A stretch of DNA of 64,000 bases from Bog-159 sp963756605 (lineage in GTDB: Bacteria; Acidobacteriota; Terriglobia; Bryobacterales; Bryobacteraceae): assembly GCA_963756605.1 (NCBI GenBank), contig CAVWOT010000015.1, positions 124,001-188,000 on the forward strand. Direction: 5' to 3'. Shown here piece by piece: positions 34,707-44,261 of this stretch (the stretch's first letter is position 1; each line of letters begins with the position of its first letter). The translations under genes were made by a program, and so were the position numbers. Below the pieces are notes generated by a model, which worked only from the letters and a program-made list of their open reading frames with translations, did not search any database and had not been told where the DNA came from.

Positions 34707-36284
34707 TCACTCGCCCAGCAGTAGGCCATGATAGCGGCCCAACCAATAGGGTAGCAAGAACGCAGCCCCATCGTCTTCGCCGCGCCCACCGGAGCCGCCA
34801 TCGATGTCAAATGGATTTGCATTCCATTTCATAACCGGTCTCTCATCCGGTGGCAGTAGGGTCTTAGACTGGCGCTTTTGAAAACGGTCAACAGCCCCGA
34901 CTATCACCACATCGTGACGATTTGAATTGTTTACTGGCCATTCAATGGTATCGAGCGGCGTGCGATAGAGTGTCCGGATGGCGCTCGGCATTTCAATGGA
35001 GGCGTGTGGCTGTGCCAGAGTGTAAATGAAAGTCCAAAGAGGATTCTCTTCCCTCACCATGTTTTCCCACCATTCGTTCAATGCCGGGCGGTAATAGCGG
35101 TCTAATAAGTCTGCGTCGGTTTCATAATTGAAGAGGTTATAGAACGACAGCATCGCCAGCTCTTCGTCGGAGTAATTGATCTCTTCGCGCAGCTCCATGT
35201 AGCGTGCGGCTTGCCGGGCATACCCCAATTCAACGGCCGCCTTTCTGTATTCCCGTGCATACCTGACGCTGCCCGTGATGTGCGCGGCAGTTTTCAGAAA
35301 GCTCAGCAGTTCCACGCTGTTTAGAGCGCTGTCGCCCGGCTCCTGACGGAAGTAATCCTGCGACCACCGTCCCCAGGTCGTGGGCTTTCCGGTCATATCG
35401 ACGAGATAGTAGCCATGGTCGAGGATATGGTCCATAATCCGCGCGGCAGTGTCGGCGATGCGCTTCTTCAGCGCGGCATCAGGCAAGAGATCGGTAGCTA
35501 CGCCATACAAAAAGAAGTGGCCTACGATTTCGTCGGAACTGGTATCGCCTTTCCAGTAATATTGGCCGTCCGATGTCCAATGCCATTCGCCGCTATCGGG
35601 CATGGGTTCACCTTTGCGAATGTAGGATCGGGCCGGAAAGCCGCGTTTGCCGGCAACTTCTTCCAGGAACAGCACCGCCTCAATGGATCTGCGGGCGTTC
35701 GCCAGGGCCGCGGGCGAATGCGTGGCGGCATAGCGGAAGCATTCCGCTGCCGCGTACATGGAGGTCCACAAGCCGTCGTTGTCGTCATCGCGCGTCTGGC
35801 TCGTCGCGACGTCGCCGGGCACACGCAGGTTGGATGGCGCTATCAGACCGTGCCGGTCATGCCTCTGGCGTATGCGCTCTTCAAAAAGCGCGGCCTTTTC
35901 GGAAAGAGTCATCACGCGGAACTCAATGTGCGACACGCCGGTCCGCGTGCGCACCCACATACCCGCGGCCCGATCGGGCGCGAGCTGATGAACGTCATCG
36001 TCCGGCAGGTAGCGCTTTCCAGCGAAGTATTGATGACGGTCGCGCGGCGGCGCCTTCGCATCCACGCGAGTGACTCCGTTTGTCCCGCCGTACCAGACGG
36101 CGCCATCGGAGGCCTGCGCACGCAGCTTTGGACCCGGGTGTTTCAGCGCGGCGGGAAGCTGGGGATCGTCGAGCGAATAGAACGTGCGGAACTTCTGCGG
36201 TTGAGCTGTCAGCTGGACTGGCTCCGCACCCGTCGACACCATCGGGAGCGCCAGCAGCATTAAGATCAGTAACCGCACCCTCAC
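34707..36284 (-). CDS. Secreted protein with propeller-like N-terminus and helical-barrel C-terminus, unknown function
   Basis: 525 residues with a signal peptide (LLILMLLALPMVSTGAEPVQ). Residues about 55-120 contain two-component-propeller-type repeats (GAVWYGGTNGVTRVD, GMWVRTRTGVSHIEF). The remaining region is helical, with DDDNDGLWTSMYAAAECFRY, PTTWGRWSQDYFRQEPGD and ALNEWWENMVREENPLWTFI, resembling (alpha/alpha)6-barrel carbohydrate-active enzymes. The fold class is suggested, not proven. ATG 36284 overlaps the stop of the upstream S9 peptidase gene, so the two are coupled. Confidence 0.75.
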   Translation of the reverse strand: MRVRLLILMLLALPMVSTGAEPVQLTAQPQKFRTFYSLDDPQLPAALKHPGPKLRAQASDGAVWYGGTNGVTRVDAKAPPRDRHQYFAGKRYLPDDDVHQLAPDRAAGMWVRTRTGVSHIEFRVMTLSEKAALFEERIRQRHDRHGLIAPSNLRVPGDVATSQTRDDDNDGLWTSMYAAAECFRYAATHSPAALANARRSIEAVLFLEEVAGKRGFPARSYIRKGEPMPDSGEWHWTSDGQYYWKGDTSSDEIVGHFFLYGVATDLLPDAALKKRIADTAARIMDHILDHGYYLVDMTGKPTTWGRWSQDYFRQEPGDSALNSVELLSFLKTAAHITGSVRYAREYRKAAVELGYARQAARYMELREEINYSDEELAMLSFYNLFNYETDADLLDRYYRPALNEWWENMVREENPLWTFIYTLAQPHASIEMPSAIRTLYRTPLDTIEWPVNNSNRHDVVIVGAVDRFQKRQSKTLLPPDERPVMKWNANPFDIDGGSGGRGEDDGAAFLLPYWLGRYHGLLLGE

Positions 36285-38665
36285 GACTTCTTCAAGTACT
36301 TATCAAACCAGTTCAACTCCTCCCATAATACATGTTCGATCGACTCGCGGCCGCTATAACCATGTGACTCCAAAGGGAGCAAAACCAGCCGTACCGTTCC
36401 GCCGTTGCCGCGAATTGCCTGATACATGCGCTCGGATTGGATCGGGAACGTGCCGGTATTGTTGTCCGCCTCCCCGTGAATCAGCAGGATGGGTGTCTTG
36501 ATCTTGTCAGCCAGCATGAACGGCGACATTCTCAGATAGAGATCCTGCGCCTCCCAAAACGAGCGGCGCTCAGTTTGAAAACCAAATGGCGTGAGCGTCC
36601 GATTGTAGGCGCCGCTTTCGGCCACACCCGCGTGAAACAGAGCGGAATGCGCCAGGAGATTGGCGGTCATGAACGCACCGTAGCTGTGGCCTCCCACGCC
36701 CACGCGCTCGCGGTCCGTGACCCCCATCTCGACCGCTTTGTCGATGGCTGCCCGGGCATCCATAACGATCTGCTGGACATAGGTATTGTTTACCGTTTCA
36801 GGATCGCCGATGACCGGCATAGCGGCATTGTCGAGCACGGCGTAACCATGCAGCAGGAAGAGTAAGTGTAGCTCCGCGCCGGTGAATTGAGTGAAACGAT
36901 CGGTGGAGCCGCTGATTTGTCCCGCCGTGCCGGCATCATTGTATTCGAGCGGGTAAGCCCATAACAATGTAGGCAGGCGCGTGCCTTCCTGATAATTAGG
37001 CGGTAAGTACAAAGTAAACGATAACGGTACGCCATCCTCGCGCTTGTAACTCACAATTTGCTTGCGGATGCCGGTTACCTGGGGTGTGGGGTCGGGTATC
37101 TTCGTGAGCGGCGTCACCGAGTCGCCGGCGCGGATATAATAGTTCGGGAACTCTGCCGGGCCTTCCCTCCTGGTCAACAGGCGCGTGCCGTTGTCATCCA
37201 ATACGGCGACCACGGTTTCGTAGCTGCCCTTGCCGGACTGAAACAGGCGCTCAGATTTCTGGGTGGCCAGGTTATAGCGGTCGAGAAAGGGATGATCGCC
37301 TGACGGGCTGGCGCCCGCGGCCCGCAGATAGATGTCGTCGCCGTGCTGCAGAATGGCTTCGTGCCCATTCGGTAAAGTGTGCATCATGGGACTGCCAGGC
37401 TCATGATAGCGGTCCTGCACGTTACGGCTGAAGATCACGCGGCCCTCGGCATTGGGCGTGTTCCAAGCGATCTGGATGGTGCGGGCCCAGCGCTTATCGC
37501 GGTCGTAGTCGGTGACCAGCGCCTGGGCAGCTTGGGCGAGGGGCTCCAGACTCATGAAGCGCTCCACGGTTTCGAATACCTCGCGCGGCTGCGATTGAAA
37601 TGGCGCAGCCAGAGTCAAGATGCGGTCGCGATGCGGAACTTTCTCCTTTGGATTTCCGCCGTCCATGGCTTCCGCCCAGACCAGCGAGGCCGGCTCGTCG
37701 GGACGCCATTCGTACTCGCGCGGTCCGGTCCGCACGCCTTGGGTTGGAATACGGTCGGCCAGCGGGAGGTCAGCCAATTGGTAGAGTTTCTTGCCGGCGC
37801 GGTCCCATACTTCCACCGACTCCGGAAAGAGAAACACCGGATGCAGATACGAATAGGGCCGGTGGACGCGTGATACTAACAAGTCGCGTCCGTCGGGCGA
37901 CGGCTCCGCCGTTTCGAAAACGGCGGGCTCTCCGATTGGTGCAATCTTTCCCGAGGACGCATCGAGATAAGCGAGTTGCGCAGTCGCGTAGTAATCGAAG
38001 AGATCCTCGTCGCGGGGTGTGTTGAGCATGTCTTCGTAAGTTACTACCGGGCCGGATCGGCCGGAGCTCTCCTGCACGTGCGGGCCGCCGGGCGCCGCCG
38101 GCTCGGCGGGCGGGTCGCCGTGATGTTCGGGAACCGTGCGCAGCAATACCGTACGGTTGTCGGCGAGCCACACAATCGGCTGACCCATCACGGCATTCAA
38201 GCGCACGGCGTCGATGCGCCGCGTGTGGCCCGTAGCTGTGTCGCTGATCCACAGGTCAATCGAGTCGGCCGTGGTGTTGGTGAAGGCGAACTGCCGGCCA
38301 TCCGGACTCCAGACCGGCGCGCTGAGCTTGGCGGAGGGCGGCACCGCGACAGGAATATCAGATGCATCCGCCAGTCGCTTGATAATGTACGTGGCGCTAT
38401 GGAACGGCAGATGCGGCCCATTGGTATGGATATCGATGCGCAGTCCGGCGAGGCGCAGCATGGGTTGCGCCACCTCGGCGATGGGCGGGTAGCGCAGCGG
38501 TTGCATCAGAATGGCGTAGTCGCGGGACGGGTTGACCGAGATCAGGGGGGCGGGCGGGGCATTCAAAACGTCTAAGATTTCGCGGGGTGGTTTTTGGTAG
38601 GTGAGTTCGGCCGGCCAGACGAGCGCGGAGGCCAGCAGGAGTGCGGAGGCGATACGGGTTCGCAT
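36281..38665 (-). CDS. Secreted S9 family prolyl-oligopeptidase-like peptidase
   Basis: 794 residues. Signal peptide MRTRIASALLLASALVWPAE. An N-terminal beta-propeller (APVWSPDGRQFAFTNTTADS near residue 115) precedes an alpha/beta-hydrolase domain with nucleophile GVGGHSYGAFMTANLL (about residue 660), acid in LIHGEADNNTGTFP (about 731) and histidine in LESHGYSGRESIE (about 766). It resembles the glutamyl/acyl-aminoacyl peptidase branch of S9 common in Acidobacteria. ATG 38665 has a weak AGGAT site. It is the first gene of a pair with the unknown 525-residue protein. Confidence 0.9.
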   Translation of the reverse strand: MRTRIASALLLASALVWPAELTYQKPPREILDVLNAPPAPLISVNPSRDYAILMQPLRYPPIAEVAQPMLRLAGLRIDIHTNGPHLPFHSATYIIKRLADASDIPVAVPPSAKLSAPVWSPDGRQFAFTNTTADSIDLWISDTATGHTRRIDAVRLNAVMGQPIVWLADNRTVLLRTVPEHHGDPPAEPAAPGGPHVQESSGRSGPVVTYEDMLNTPRDEDLFDYYATAQLAYLDASSGKIAPIGEPAVFETAEPSPDGRDLLVSRVHRPYSYLHPVFLFPESVEVWDRAGKKLYQLADLPLADRIPTQGVRTGPREYEWRPDEPASLVWAEAMDGGNPKEKVPHRDRILTLAAPFQSQPREVFETVERFMSLEPLAQAAQALVTDYDRDKRWARTIQIAWNTPNAEGRVIFSRNVQDRYHEPGSPMMHTLPNGHEAILQHGDDIYLRAAGASPSGDHPFLDRYNLATQKSERLFQSGKGSYETVVAVLDDNGTRLLTRREGPAEFPNYYIRAGDSVTPLTKIPDPTPQVTGIRKQIVSYKREDGVPLSFTLYLPPNYQEGTRLPTLLWAYPLEYNDAGTAGQISGSTDRFTQFTGAELHLLFLLHGYAVLDNAAMPVIGDPETVNNTYVQQIVMDARAAIDKAVEMGVTDRERVGVGGHSYGAFMTANLLAHSALFHAGVAESGAYNRTLTPFGFQTERRSFWEAQDLYLRMSPFMLADKIKTPILLIHGEADNNTGTFPIQSERMYQAIRGNGGTVRLVLLPLESHGYSGRESIEHVLWEELNWFDKYLKKS

Positions 38666-38688
38666 ATCCTGCCATTCTACGACGGGTG

Positions 38689-38742
38689 GGGGAAGAAGAG
38701 CGGGTTCTGGAAAACCCGCGCAGCCCTGGGGGCCTGCCCCAC
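38689..38742. repeat. Degenerate hairpin repeat
   Basis: GCGGGTTCTGGAAAACCCGC, an imperfect stem with a T-GG-A centre, followed by GCAGCCCTGGGGGCCTGCCC. This reads as an eroded half of the composite four-hairpin element at 50721-50848. It sits between the convergently unrelated pncA 3' end and the S9 start. Confidence 0.65.
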
Positions 38743-39321
38743 TTAGCCGGTGACTGCGGCGGCGGTGGTCAGGGTTCCGCCATGCGACACGAATTCATCG
38801 ATCGTGCTTGCACCGTCGGCGGGGCTCACGGCGGCGATGGCATCGGTGACTAGCACGACGGGCTTCCCGGTGGCCACCAGGCCTACTAACGCGCATTGAA
38901 CACAATAATCGGTGGCGACACCGTACACGACATAGCGGCCGGCTTGGAGACGGTCAAGCAGGGCCGGGAAGTTCGGATTTGTGAAGACATCGAGGGCCTG
39001 CTTTTCCACGACGATCTGCGCGGCCAGTGCGATGGAGGCGCCGGGTTCGAAGCCCAGCGTGCTGCGCTCCGCGAGCAGCGTCTCGGGGGCTTTGACCTGT
39101 CCCGCCGTGCCGGCGACGCAGTGAGGCGGCCACTGGCGGAATTCCGGATCGTCTTCGGCGTGGGCATCGGTGGTGGAGACCAGCGGAATACCTTGCGCAG
39201 CAGCGAAGTGGTTCAAGCGGGCTATGGCCGGCAACACGCGTTCCGCTCCGGGCACGTACAAAGCGCCGGCCGGAAACATGAAGTCGATTTGGGTGTCCAC
39301 GTCCACGAAAACGGTCTTCAT
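38743..39321 (-). CDS. pncA: Nicotinamidase (isochorismatase family)
   Basis: 192 residues, the normal length. The catalytic aspartate lies in FVDVDTQIDFMFP, the metal-site region in STTDAHAEDDPEF with HCVAGTAGQ, the lysine in VVEKQALDVF and the cysteine in YGVATDYCVQCALVGL (about residue 140). The enzyme deamidates nicotinamide to nicotinate for NAD salvage. ATG 39321 overlaps the pncB stop by four bases (ATGA), so the genes are translationally coupled. One metal-site histidine is in the expected Asp-x-His arrangement (DAH). Confidence 0.9.
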   Translation of the reverse strand: MKTVFVDVDTQIDFMFPAGALYVPGAERVLPAIARLNHFAAAQGIPLVSTTDAHAEDDPEFRQWPPHCVAGTAGQVKAPETLLAERSTLGFEPGASIALAAQIVVEKQALDVFTNPNFPALLDRLQAGRYVVYGVATDYCVQCALVGLVATGKPVVLVTDAIAAVSPADGASTIDEFVSHGGTLTTAAAVTG

Positions 39322-40631
39322 ACGATGTTGCTCCCGGTGCGCTCTATAAGGGCGGCCAGATCTTTGCTGTGCCGGATGGGCCACGGCTCGGCGGGATCGA
39401 GGCTATGCAGCGCGGCGGGTAGCCTGGCGAGCGAATCAGCCCTGCGCGCACGCGCCGCTTTCAAGTCCGGTAACGGTTCGACCAGTTTTCCGTCCAGCAG
39501 CACGGGACGCAGCATGGCTTGCCCGTTGCTGCACTCGCCGGAACGCGCCAGAATGTCGTGATCCGCAAAACGGAAGAGCTGTTTGGCGCCGGGCAAGGTG
39601 GTTTTATCCTGGCTCAATTTGGCAGTAAAGCGCTTTATGCCGCAACCGACGTCGAGTTCCACGAGTTTGTAGATTGTGCCCATGGCGGGGGCGTCGGCGG
39701 AGGTGGCCAGCTGCGTGCCGACGCCGAAGGCGTCCACCGGCGCCCCGGAGGAAACCAGGTTGCGTATGGCATACTCATCCAGGTCGCCGCTGAGCATGAT
39801 CTTGGCGTCCGTCAATCCGGCCTGATCGAGGACGGCGCGGGCTTCGCGCGACAGTCGGTCGAAATCGCCGCTATCGAGCCGGATGCCCCACAATGGCGGG
39901 CCGATGGCGGCGACCTTTTTGACCCCGGCGATGGTGTCGTAGGTGTCCACAAGTTGCACGGTAGAGGGACCCAGAATTTGTTGTAGTTTGCGAAAGGCTT
40001 CGTTCTCGCCGCAGAACGAGAGAACCCACGAATGCGCCGCGGTGCCGTAGACGGGCACGCCGTAGCGCATTCCGGCGAGGGCGTTGCTGGTACCTATGCA
40101 ACCGCCGATATAGGCCGCGCGGCCAGCCAGTACGCCGGCTTCCGGAGTATGGGCGCGCCGCGTGCCGAACTCGACGACCGCGCGTCCAGAGGCGGCATCC
40201 ACCATACGGGCGGCCTTGCTGGCGATCAGCGTCTGAAAGGTGAGCGTGGAGAGCAGATACGTCTCCGGGATTTGCGCTTCGATGATGGGCGCGCGCACAA
40301 TCATCATCGGCTCGCCGGTGAACAGCGGGGTGCCTTCGGGCACGGCAAAAACGTCACCAGTGAAGCGGAAGCCGCGCAGGTAATCGAAAAAGCCGGCGGA
40401 GGCATTTGCGAAGGCCGGCAAGCCGCGCAGGTAATCGATTTCCTCGGTAGTGAAGCTTAGATTCAGCAGGTAATCGATGGCTTGCGGGAGGCCGGCGGCG
40501 ATCACGTAATTGCGATGCGCGGGCAGCCGGCGGATGGTCAGTTCAAAGGTCGCCTTCTGGCGGGCCTTGCCGGCTTCGTAGTAGCCGGCGGCCATGGTCA
40601 GTTCGTATAGGTCGGTTAGAAGACCATTCAT
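39318..40631 (-). CDS. pncB: Nicotinate phosphoribosyltransferase
   Basis: 437 residues. The N-terminus LLTDLYELTMAAGYYEAGKA is the NAPRTase signature. EFGTRRAHTPEAGVLAGRAA and FCGENEAFRKL with LVDTYDTIAGVKK form the active site, and GIRLDSGDFDRLSREAR binds the phosphoribosyl group. It converts nicotinate and PRPP to nicotinate mononucleotide, using the nicotinate made by PncA encoded immediately downstream. The class matches the longer NAPRTase of Gram-positive and acidobacterial type. ATG 40631 follows a palindromic repeat (40655-40697). Confidence 0.93.
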   Translation of the reverse strand: MNGLLTDLYELTMAAGYYEAGKARQKATFELTIRRLPAHRNYVIAAGLPQAIDYLLNLSFTTEEIDYLRGLPAFANASAGFFDYLRGFRFTGDVFAVPEGTPLFTGEPMMIVRAPIIEAQIPETYLLSTLTFQTLIASKAARMVDAASGRAVVEFGTRRAHTPEAGVLAGRAAYIGGCIGTSNALAGMRYGVPVYGTAAHSWVLSFCGENEAFRKLQQILGPSTVQLVDTYDTIAGVKKVAAIGPPLWGIRLDSGDFDRLSREARAVLDQAGLTDAKIMLSGDLDEYAIRNLVSSGAPVDAFGVGTQLATSADAPAMGTIYKLVELDVGCGIKRFTAKLSQDKTTLPGAKQLFRFADHDILARSGECSNGQAMLRPVLLDGKLVEPLPDLKAARARRADSLARLPAALHSLDPAEPWPIRHSKDLAALIERTGSNIV

Positions 40632-40651
40632 TGTGGGGCAGTGCCTATTGT

Positions 40652-40697
40652 GGCCCAGCGGGGCTCAAGCCCCGCGCCGGCTAAAGCCCGCCCTCCA
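40652..40697. repeat. REP-like element with GCGGGGCT-CA-AGCCCCGC hairpin
   Basis: A perfect 8-base hairpin with a two-base centre is followed immediately by GCCGGCTAAAGCCCGCCCTCC, the same order as at 1694-1726 and 46090-46139. It separates the DUF4340 gene 3' end from pncB. Confidence 0.88.
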
Positions 40698-42020
40698 TTA
40701 CTTTTTCTTGGGCGGTTGGAATTCCTTGACTCCGTTGGCGGCCTTCTGCAGGTCTTCCACCGCTTTGCTGTCTAATTGATAGATGCTGGGTTCGTTCTCA
40801 CGCTTCGCGAAATAATTGTCAGCTTGCCTGGTAATGGAAACTTTCTCCACTCGTTTGCCGTTGTTGGAACTCACGGTGATGTCCAGCACGGGCGTGCCGC
40901 CTTCGGTATCGACGAACTTCGCCGCGGTCAGATCGCGCAGTTTATCCACAACGCTCTGCACCGAAGATGGGTCCATCTGCTTCGCGCCGCTCATCCACTT
41001 ATCGCCGCTCTTTTCGAAAGTCGCTTTGCCGATTTCGATCTTGTTGGGGTCGGTCCACCCGAAATCGAACAGTTTCTTATTGCGGAAATCGTCAACCTTC
41101 TTGGCGAGGCCGTCGCCCAGGTCGGCCGTCACCTTATAAATACCTTCAACCGCGCTGCTCTTGGCGTAGTAATTCTTGTCCTTGTCTTTGCGGACCTCCA
41201 GGGTTTCGGTACCGGTCGCATCGGTCACGCCGGCGGTAGCCACCTTGGTGCCCGACGCGAATGCCGCAGCGGCTTTCTTCGAATCCTCATCCGAGATGGT
41301 GGCGTCCATCTTGGCGTCTTTCAGTTTGCGGATCAGTTCCTCTATCTGGGAGCCGTCGGCGCGCAGCGGTTTGGGCTTGAGGATCTGCCAGTCATTCTGA
41401 TTGTTCTTGCCGAATTCGATGGTCTCACCGCCAGCGGGTTGTAAGTCCACGCGCGTCAACTTATCTTGATCGAAAGTCAACAGGCGCTTGTCGCGCAGAT
41501 CGTTGGGAGTTTTGTCGATGCTGGTCTTCACATAACTTGCGATGGCGTACACCTGCGGACCGCCGGCCAGCTTGGCATAAGTGCCCCCGCCGGTGGGTTC
41601 GTCATCGCCTATCAGCACGTCCTGCGACTTACCATCGTTTTTGACGACGGTGACATCGAGCGTGGGAGCGTTCAGGCCATAGGGCGAAAGGTCAGAGGCT
41701 TTGTCTTCCACCACCTTATCCGCATTGAGAGTGGCCAGCGAACTGATCAGCGATTTGACGGTATCCTGATCGGCGCGCTGCGGCTTCGGCCCGATGATTT
41801 GCCACTTACCATCGGCGCCCTTCTGCAGGTCGGTAACGTCGCCACCGGATTTCTTCAGCTTAACTTCCTTGATCTGATCCTCTGGAATGGACAGGATTTT
41901 TGGAGTGGCATCAGTAGACGGTTTGGCCGCTTCGGCTTTCTGTTTCCGGTTGGACCAATAGAGCAGGCCACCCAAAATCGCAAGCACGGCAACCGCCGCG
42001 AGCAGTCCGCGTGGTTTCAT
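40698..42020 (-). CDS. DUF4340 domain protein of the Gld-type ABC cluster
   Basis: 440 residues with one N-terminal membrane anchor (GLLAAVAVLAILGGLLYWSN). Three similar DUF4340 units follow, each with an IxxVxLxxxG strand, a Gly-Lys-Trp-x-Ile segment (GADGKWQIIGPKPQRAD, NDWQILKPKPLRADGSQ, SGDKWMSGAKQMDPSS) and a LYGL/FDFG closing turn. The domain is exposed outside the membrane and always accompanies GldG-like transport genes; its biochemical role is unknown. AGGAGGT lies four bases before ATG 42020. It follows the GldG gene by four bases, so it is co-transcribed. Confidence 0.88.
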   Translation of the reverse strand: MKPRGLLAAVAVLAILGGLLYWSNRKQKAEAAKPSTDATPKILSIPEDQIKEVKLKKSGGDVTDLQKGADGKWQIIGPKPQRADQDTVKSLISSLATLNADKVVEDKASDLSPYGLNAPTLDVTVVKNDGKSQDVLIGDDEPTGGGTYAKLAGGPQVYAIASYVKTSIDKTPNDLRDKRLLTFDQDKLTRVDLQPAGGETIEFGKNNQNDWQILKPKPLRADGSQIEELIRKLKDAKMDATISDEDSKKAAAAFASGTKVATAGVTDATGTETLEVRKDKDKNYYAKSSAVEGIYKVTADLGDGLAKKVDDFRNKKLFDFGWTDPNKIEIGKATFEKSGDKWMSGAKQMDPSSVQSVVDKLRDLTAAKFVDTEGGTPVLDITVSSNNGKRVEKVSITRQADNYFAKRENEPSIYQLDSKAVEDLQKAANGVKEFQPPKKK

Positions 42021-42024
42021 CGCG

Positions 42025-43461
42025 CTACCTCCTGCGCCACCAGACCATCAGTCCGGCGCCGACCACGCTGAGCGGCAGCAGCACCACGCTCCACCAGAAG
42101 ATCATGCTCATGCGATTGCCGCTGATTTCCAGGCGGCGGTCTTCGGGCTGCTTGGGACGGATGGAGATCAGGTCCTCGTCGGAGGTGAGCCAGTTGATGG
42201 TGTTGAGGGCCAGGTCGCGATTGGCTATCTGACGCGAGCCGAGAAAGCCGTTCGCCGCCCATTGCGACGAACCGAAAACCACGAAGCGGCCCGAGCTACC
42301 CGGCTTGCCGGTGTTGTATGTTCCCGCCACGGCCAGCACCAGCGGTCCCTTCACACCTTTTTTGGGATCTACGTGACCGCCCTCTATGCTGGATGTAGCG
42401 AAGCTATTGTCACTCGTCGCGATCAGTTTGTCGTCAGTTACCTTACTGTTCCCCTCGATCTTTATGGTGCGCGAGAGCGGGATGGCCGTAGGGATACCTT
42501 CTTTAAAATCGCGCGTGATGGGCTGCGACTCATAATTGGTCACCATCACGTCCTCCGGGCCGAGGCCAAAGATCTGGCCTACGCCGCTGGTGTCCAGCGC
42601 CAAATCGTTTTGGGGGGAGACACCCCAGCCGGCCAGCATCTTCACCACTTCGGGATTCTCGATGCCTTCCTCCTGCCCGATACGCAGCGGCGTATCCAGG
42701 AGGAACAGGGCGCTGCCGCCGCCTTCGACGTAGGCCTTGATGGCTTCGGCTTCGGCGGGGGAATATGCGAACCTGGGGCCGCCGGAGATGAGCACGCTGC
42801 AATCTTTCGGGATTTCGACCTTGGCGGCCTGCACCTGGCCGATTATAGGAGTGGCGCCGGACGCTGCGGGCGCCTCCGGCTTACCCAGATTGACCGAGCG
42901 CGTCTTGTAATTATTGTGCTCCAGAGCTTCTTTCCAGGTGGAGAAACCGGTATTGCCGGTGTCATCGAGACCGTGCTCGCCGCTGCCAGTGAGGAAGCAG
43001 GCGGTACGCTCGCCTCCCTTCTCGGCACGGATCAGCGCGCCGGTAATGTCCTGTTCGTCGAGGCTTTTGGCGTTTTCAGTACGTTCCCCGGTGTTCACCA
43101 CGATGGTGCCCAACTGGCGGACGCCGGCGGCGCGGGCCAACTGCGGCCTCTTCACCGGGTCGACATAATCCACCTTGAACTTCGGAGACAGGTCGGAATA
43201 GCGGCCTAACACGTCGCGGGCCTGCGGGAACTTATTTGTCTCGTCGAAGTAAGTGACCTTGACATCCTTTTTCAGGCCTTTGACGGCCTTGACGGTCTGG
43301 TCGGAAAGGCTGAACTGCTTATTAGCAGTGCCGTCGTAGGATTTGTCGTAGCGGTTGCCGAGGAAGTTAGCCACACTCAGCACGGCCAGGATCACCAGGA
43401 TATAGATGGCGACATAGGCCGAATATTTAGTCTGTCTTGCTTTCATCCAATCTGATTTCAT
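42025..43461 (-). CDS. GldG-like ABC transport auxiliary protein
   Basis: 478 residues, with a membrane helix at each end (YVAIYILVILAVLSVANFLG; SMIFWWSVVLLPLSVVGAGL) and a large extracytoplasmic domain. The ABC-type-uncharacterised-transport signature appears in TYFDETNKFPQARDVLGRYS and in VLISGGPRFAYSPAEAEAIK, FLLDTPL. GldG is the auxiliary subunit of the GldAFG transporter, first linked to gliding in Flavobacterium, but homologues occur in many non-gliding bacteria. Its ATG directly follows the permease stop. Confidence 0.88.
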   Translation of the reverse strand: MKSDWMKARQTKYSAYVAIYILVILAVLSVANFLGNRYDKSYDGTANKQFSLSDQTVKAVKGLKKDVKVTYFDETNKFPQARDVLGRYSDLSPKFKVDYVDPVKRPQLARAAGVRQLGTIVVNTGERTENAKSLDEQDITGALIRAEKGGERTACFLTGSGEHGLDDTGNTGFSTWKEALEHNNYKTRSVNLGKPEAPAASGATPIIGQVQAAKVEIPKDCSVLISGGPRFAYSPAEAEAIKAYVEGGGSALFLLDTPLRIGQEEGIENPEVVKMLAGWGVSPQNDLALDTSGVGQIFGLGPEDVMVTNYESQPITRDFKEGIPTAIPLSRTIKIEGNSKVTDDKLIATSDNSFATSSIEGGHVDPKKGVKGPLVLAVAGTYNTGKPGSSGRFVVFGSSQWAANGFLGSRQIANRDLALNTINWLTSDEDLISIRPKQPEDRRLEISGNRMSMIFWWSVVLLPLSVVGAGLMVWWRRR

Positions 43462-44229
43462 TTATGCTCTCCAGCGCAGCGACTCCATCGAGCGGGAAGT
43501 AATGAACAACGCGAAGAATATCATGGAGACGTAGAAGATCACGTCTTTTGAGTCGAGCACGCCTTTAGCGAACCCTTCGAAGTGCGTCACAATCGACAGG
43601 TAACTCACTACCTGTGCGTAGCCGGTCGAATCGAACGCAGTGAACCAACTGAGGAGCCAGAGCAGCAGGCATACAAAGAAAGTGACGCCGCCGGCAATGA
43701 TCTGGTTCTTGGTGGTGGTGGAAATGAATGCCCCGATGGCCAGGAGCGTGCCGCCCTGCAGGATCAGGCCCAGGTAGCCGATCAGGATCGGTTTCCAGTC
43801 CGGCTTGCCGAAAGCGAAGAGCACAGCAATGTTGATGGCGGACATAGCCAGCACACATAAGTAGAGTAAGAGCGCGCCCAGCCACTTACCCAGGATGATT
43901 TCCCAATCGTAGACGGGAGAAGTCATCAGCAGTTCGATGGTGCCGGTCTTCTTCTCTTCCGCAAACAGACGCATGGTGATCATGGGGACGAGGAAGAGCG
44001 CGACGGTGCTGGCGAATCCGAGCAGGGGCCGGATCACCTGTTCATTGACATTCATGGGCATGTTCTGCCCCTGCATCTGGGCCATGAATCCGAAGCGCAC
44101 GAATTCGCGCGTGGCGTTGAAGAAGGCGAAGCCGAAGATCAGCGCGAAAAACGCCATCAGGAGATAGGCGATGGGCGAGGCGAAGTAACTTTTCAGTTCT
44201 TTGCGGCAGATAATCCAAATGTTGGTCAT
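43462..44229 (-). CDS. ABC-2 type permease (GldF-like)
   Basis: 255 residues with six membrane helices, including FASPIAYLLMAFFALIFGFA near the N-terminus and GVTFFVCLLLWLLSWFTAF. LFAEEKKTGTIELLMTSPV is the ABC-2 family motif between helices 2 and 3. It forms the membrane channel with the ATPase encoded upstream and the GldG subunit downstream. It lies 32 bases after the ATPase gene. Confidence 0.9.
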   Translation of the reverse strand: MTNIWIICRKELKSYFASPIAYLLMAFFALIFGFAFFNATREFVRFGFMAQMQGQNMPMNVNEQVIRPLLGFASTVALFLVPMITMRLFAEEKKTGTIELLMTSPVYDWEIILGKWLGALLLYLCVLAMSAINIAVLFAFGKPDWKPILIGYLGLILQGGTLLAIGAFISTTTKNQIIAGGVTFFVCLLLWLLSWFTAFDSTGYAQVVSYLSIVTHFEGFAKGVLDSKDVIFYVSMIFFALFITSRSMESLRWRA

Positions 44230-44261
44230 GGTTATCGAGTCTCTCTGTAATCGTGCGCCGG

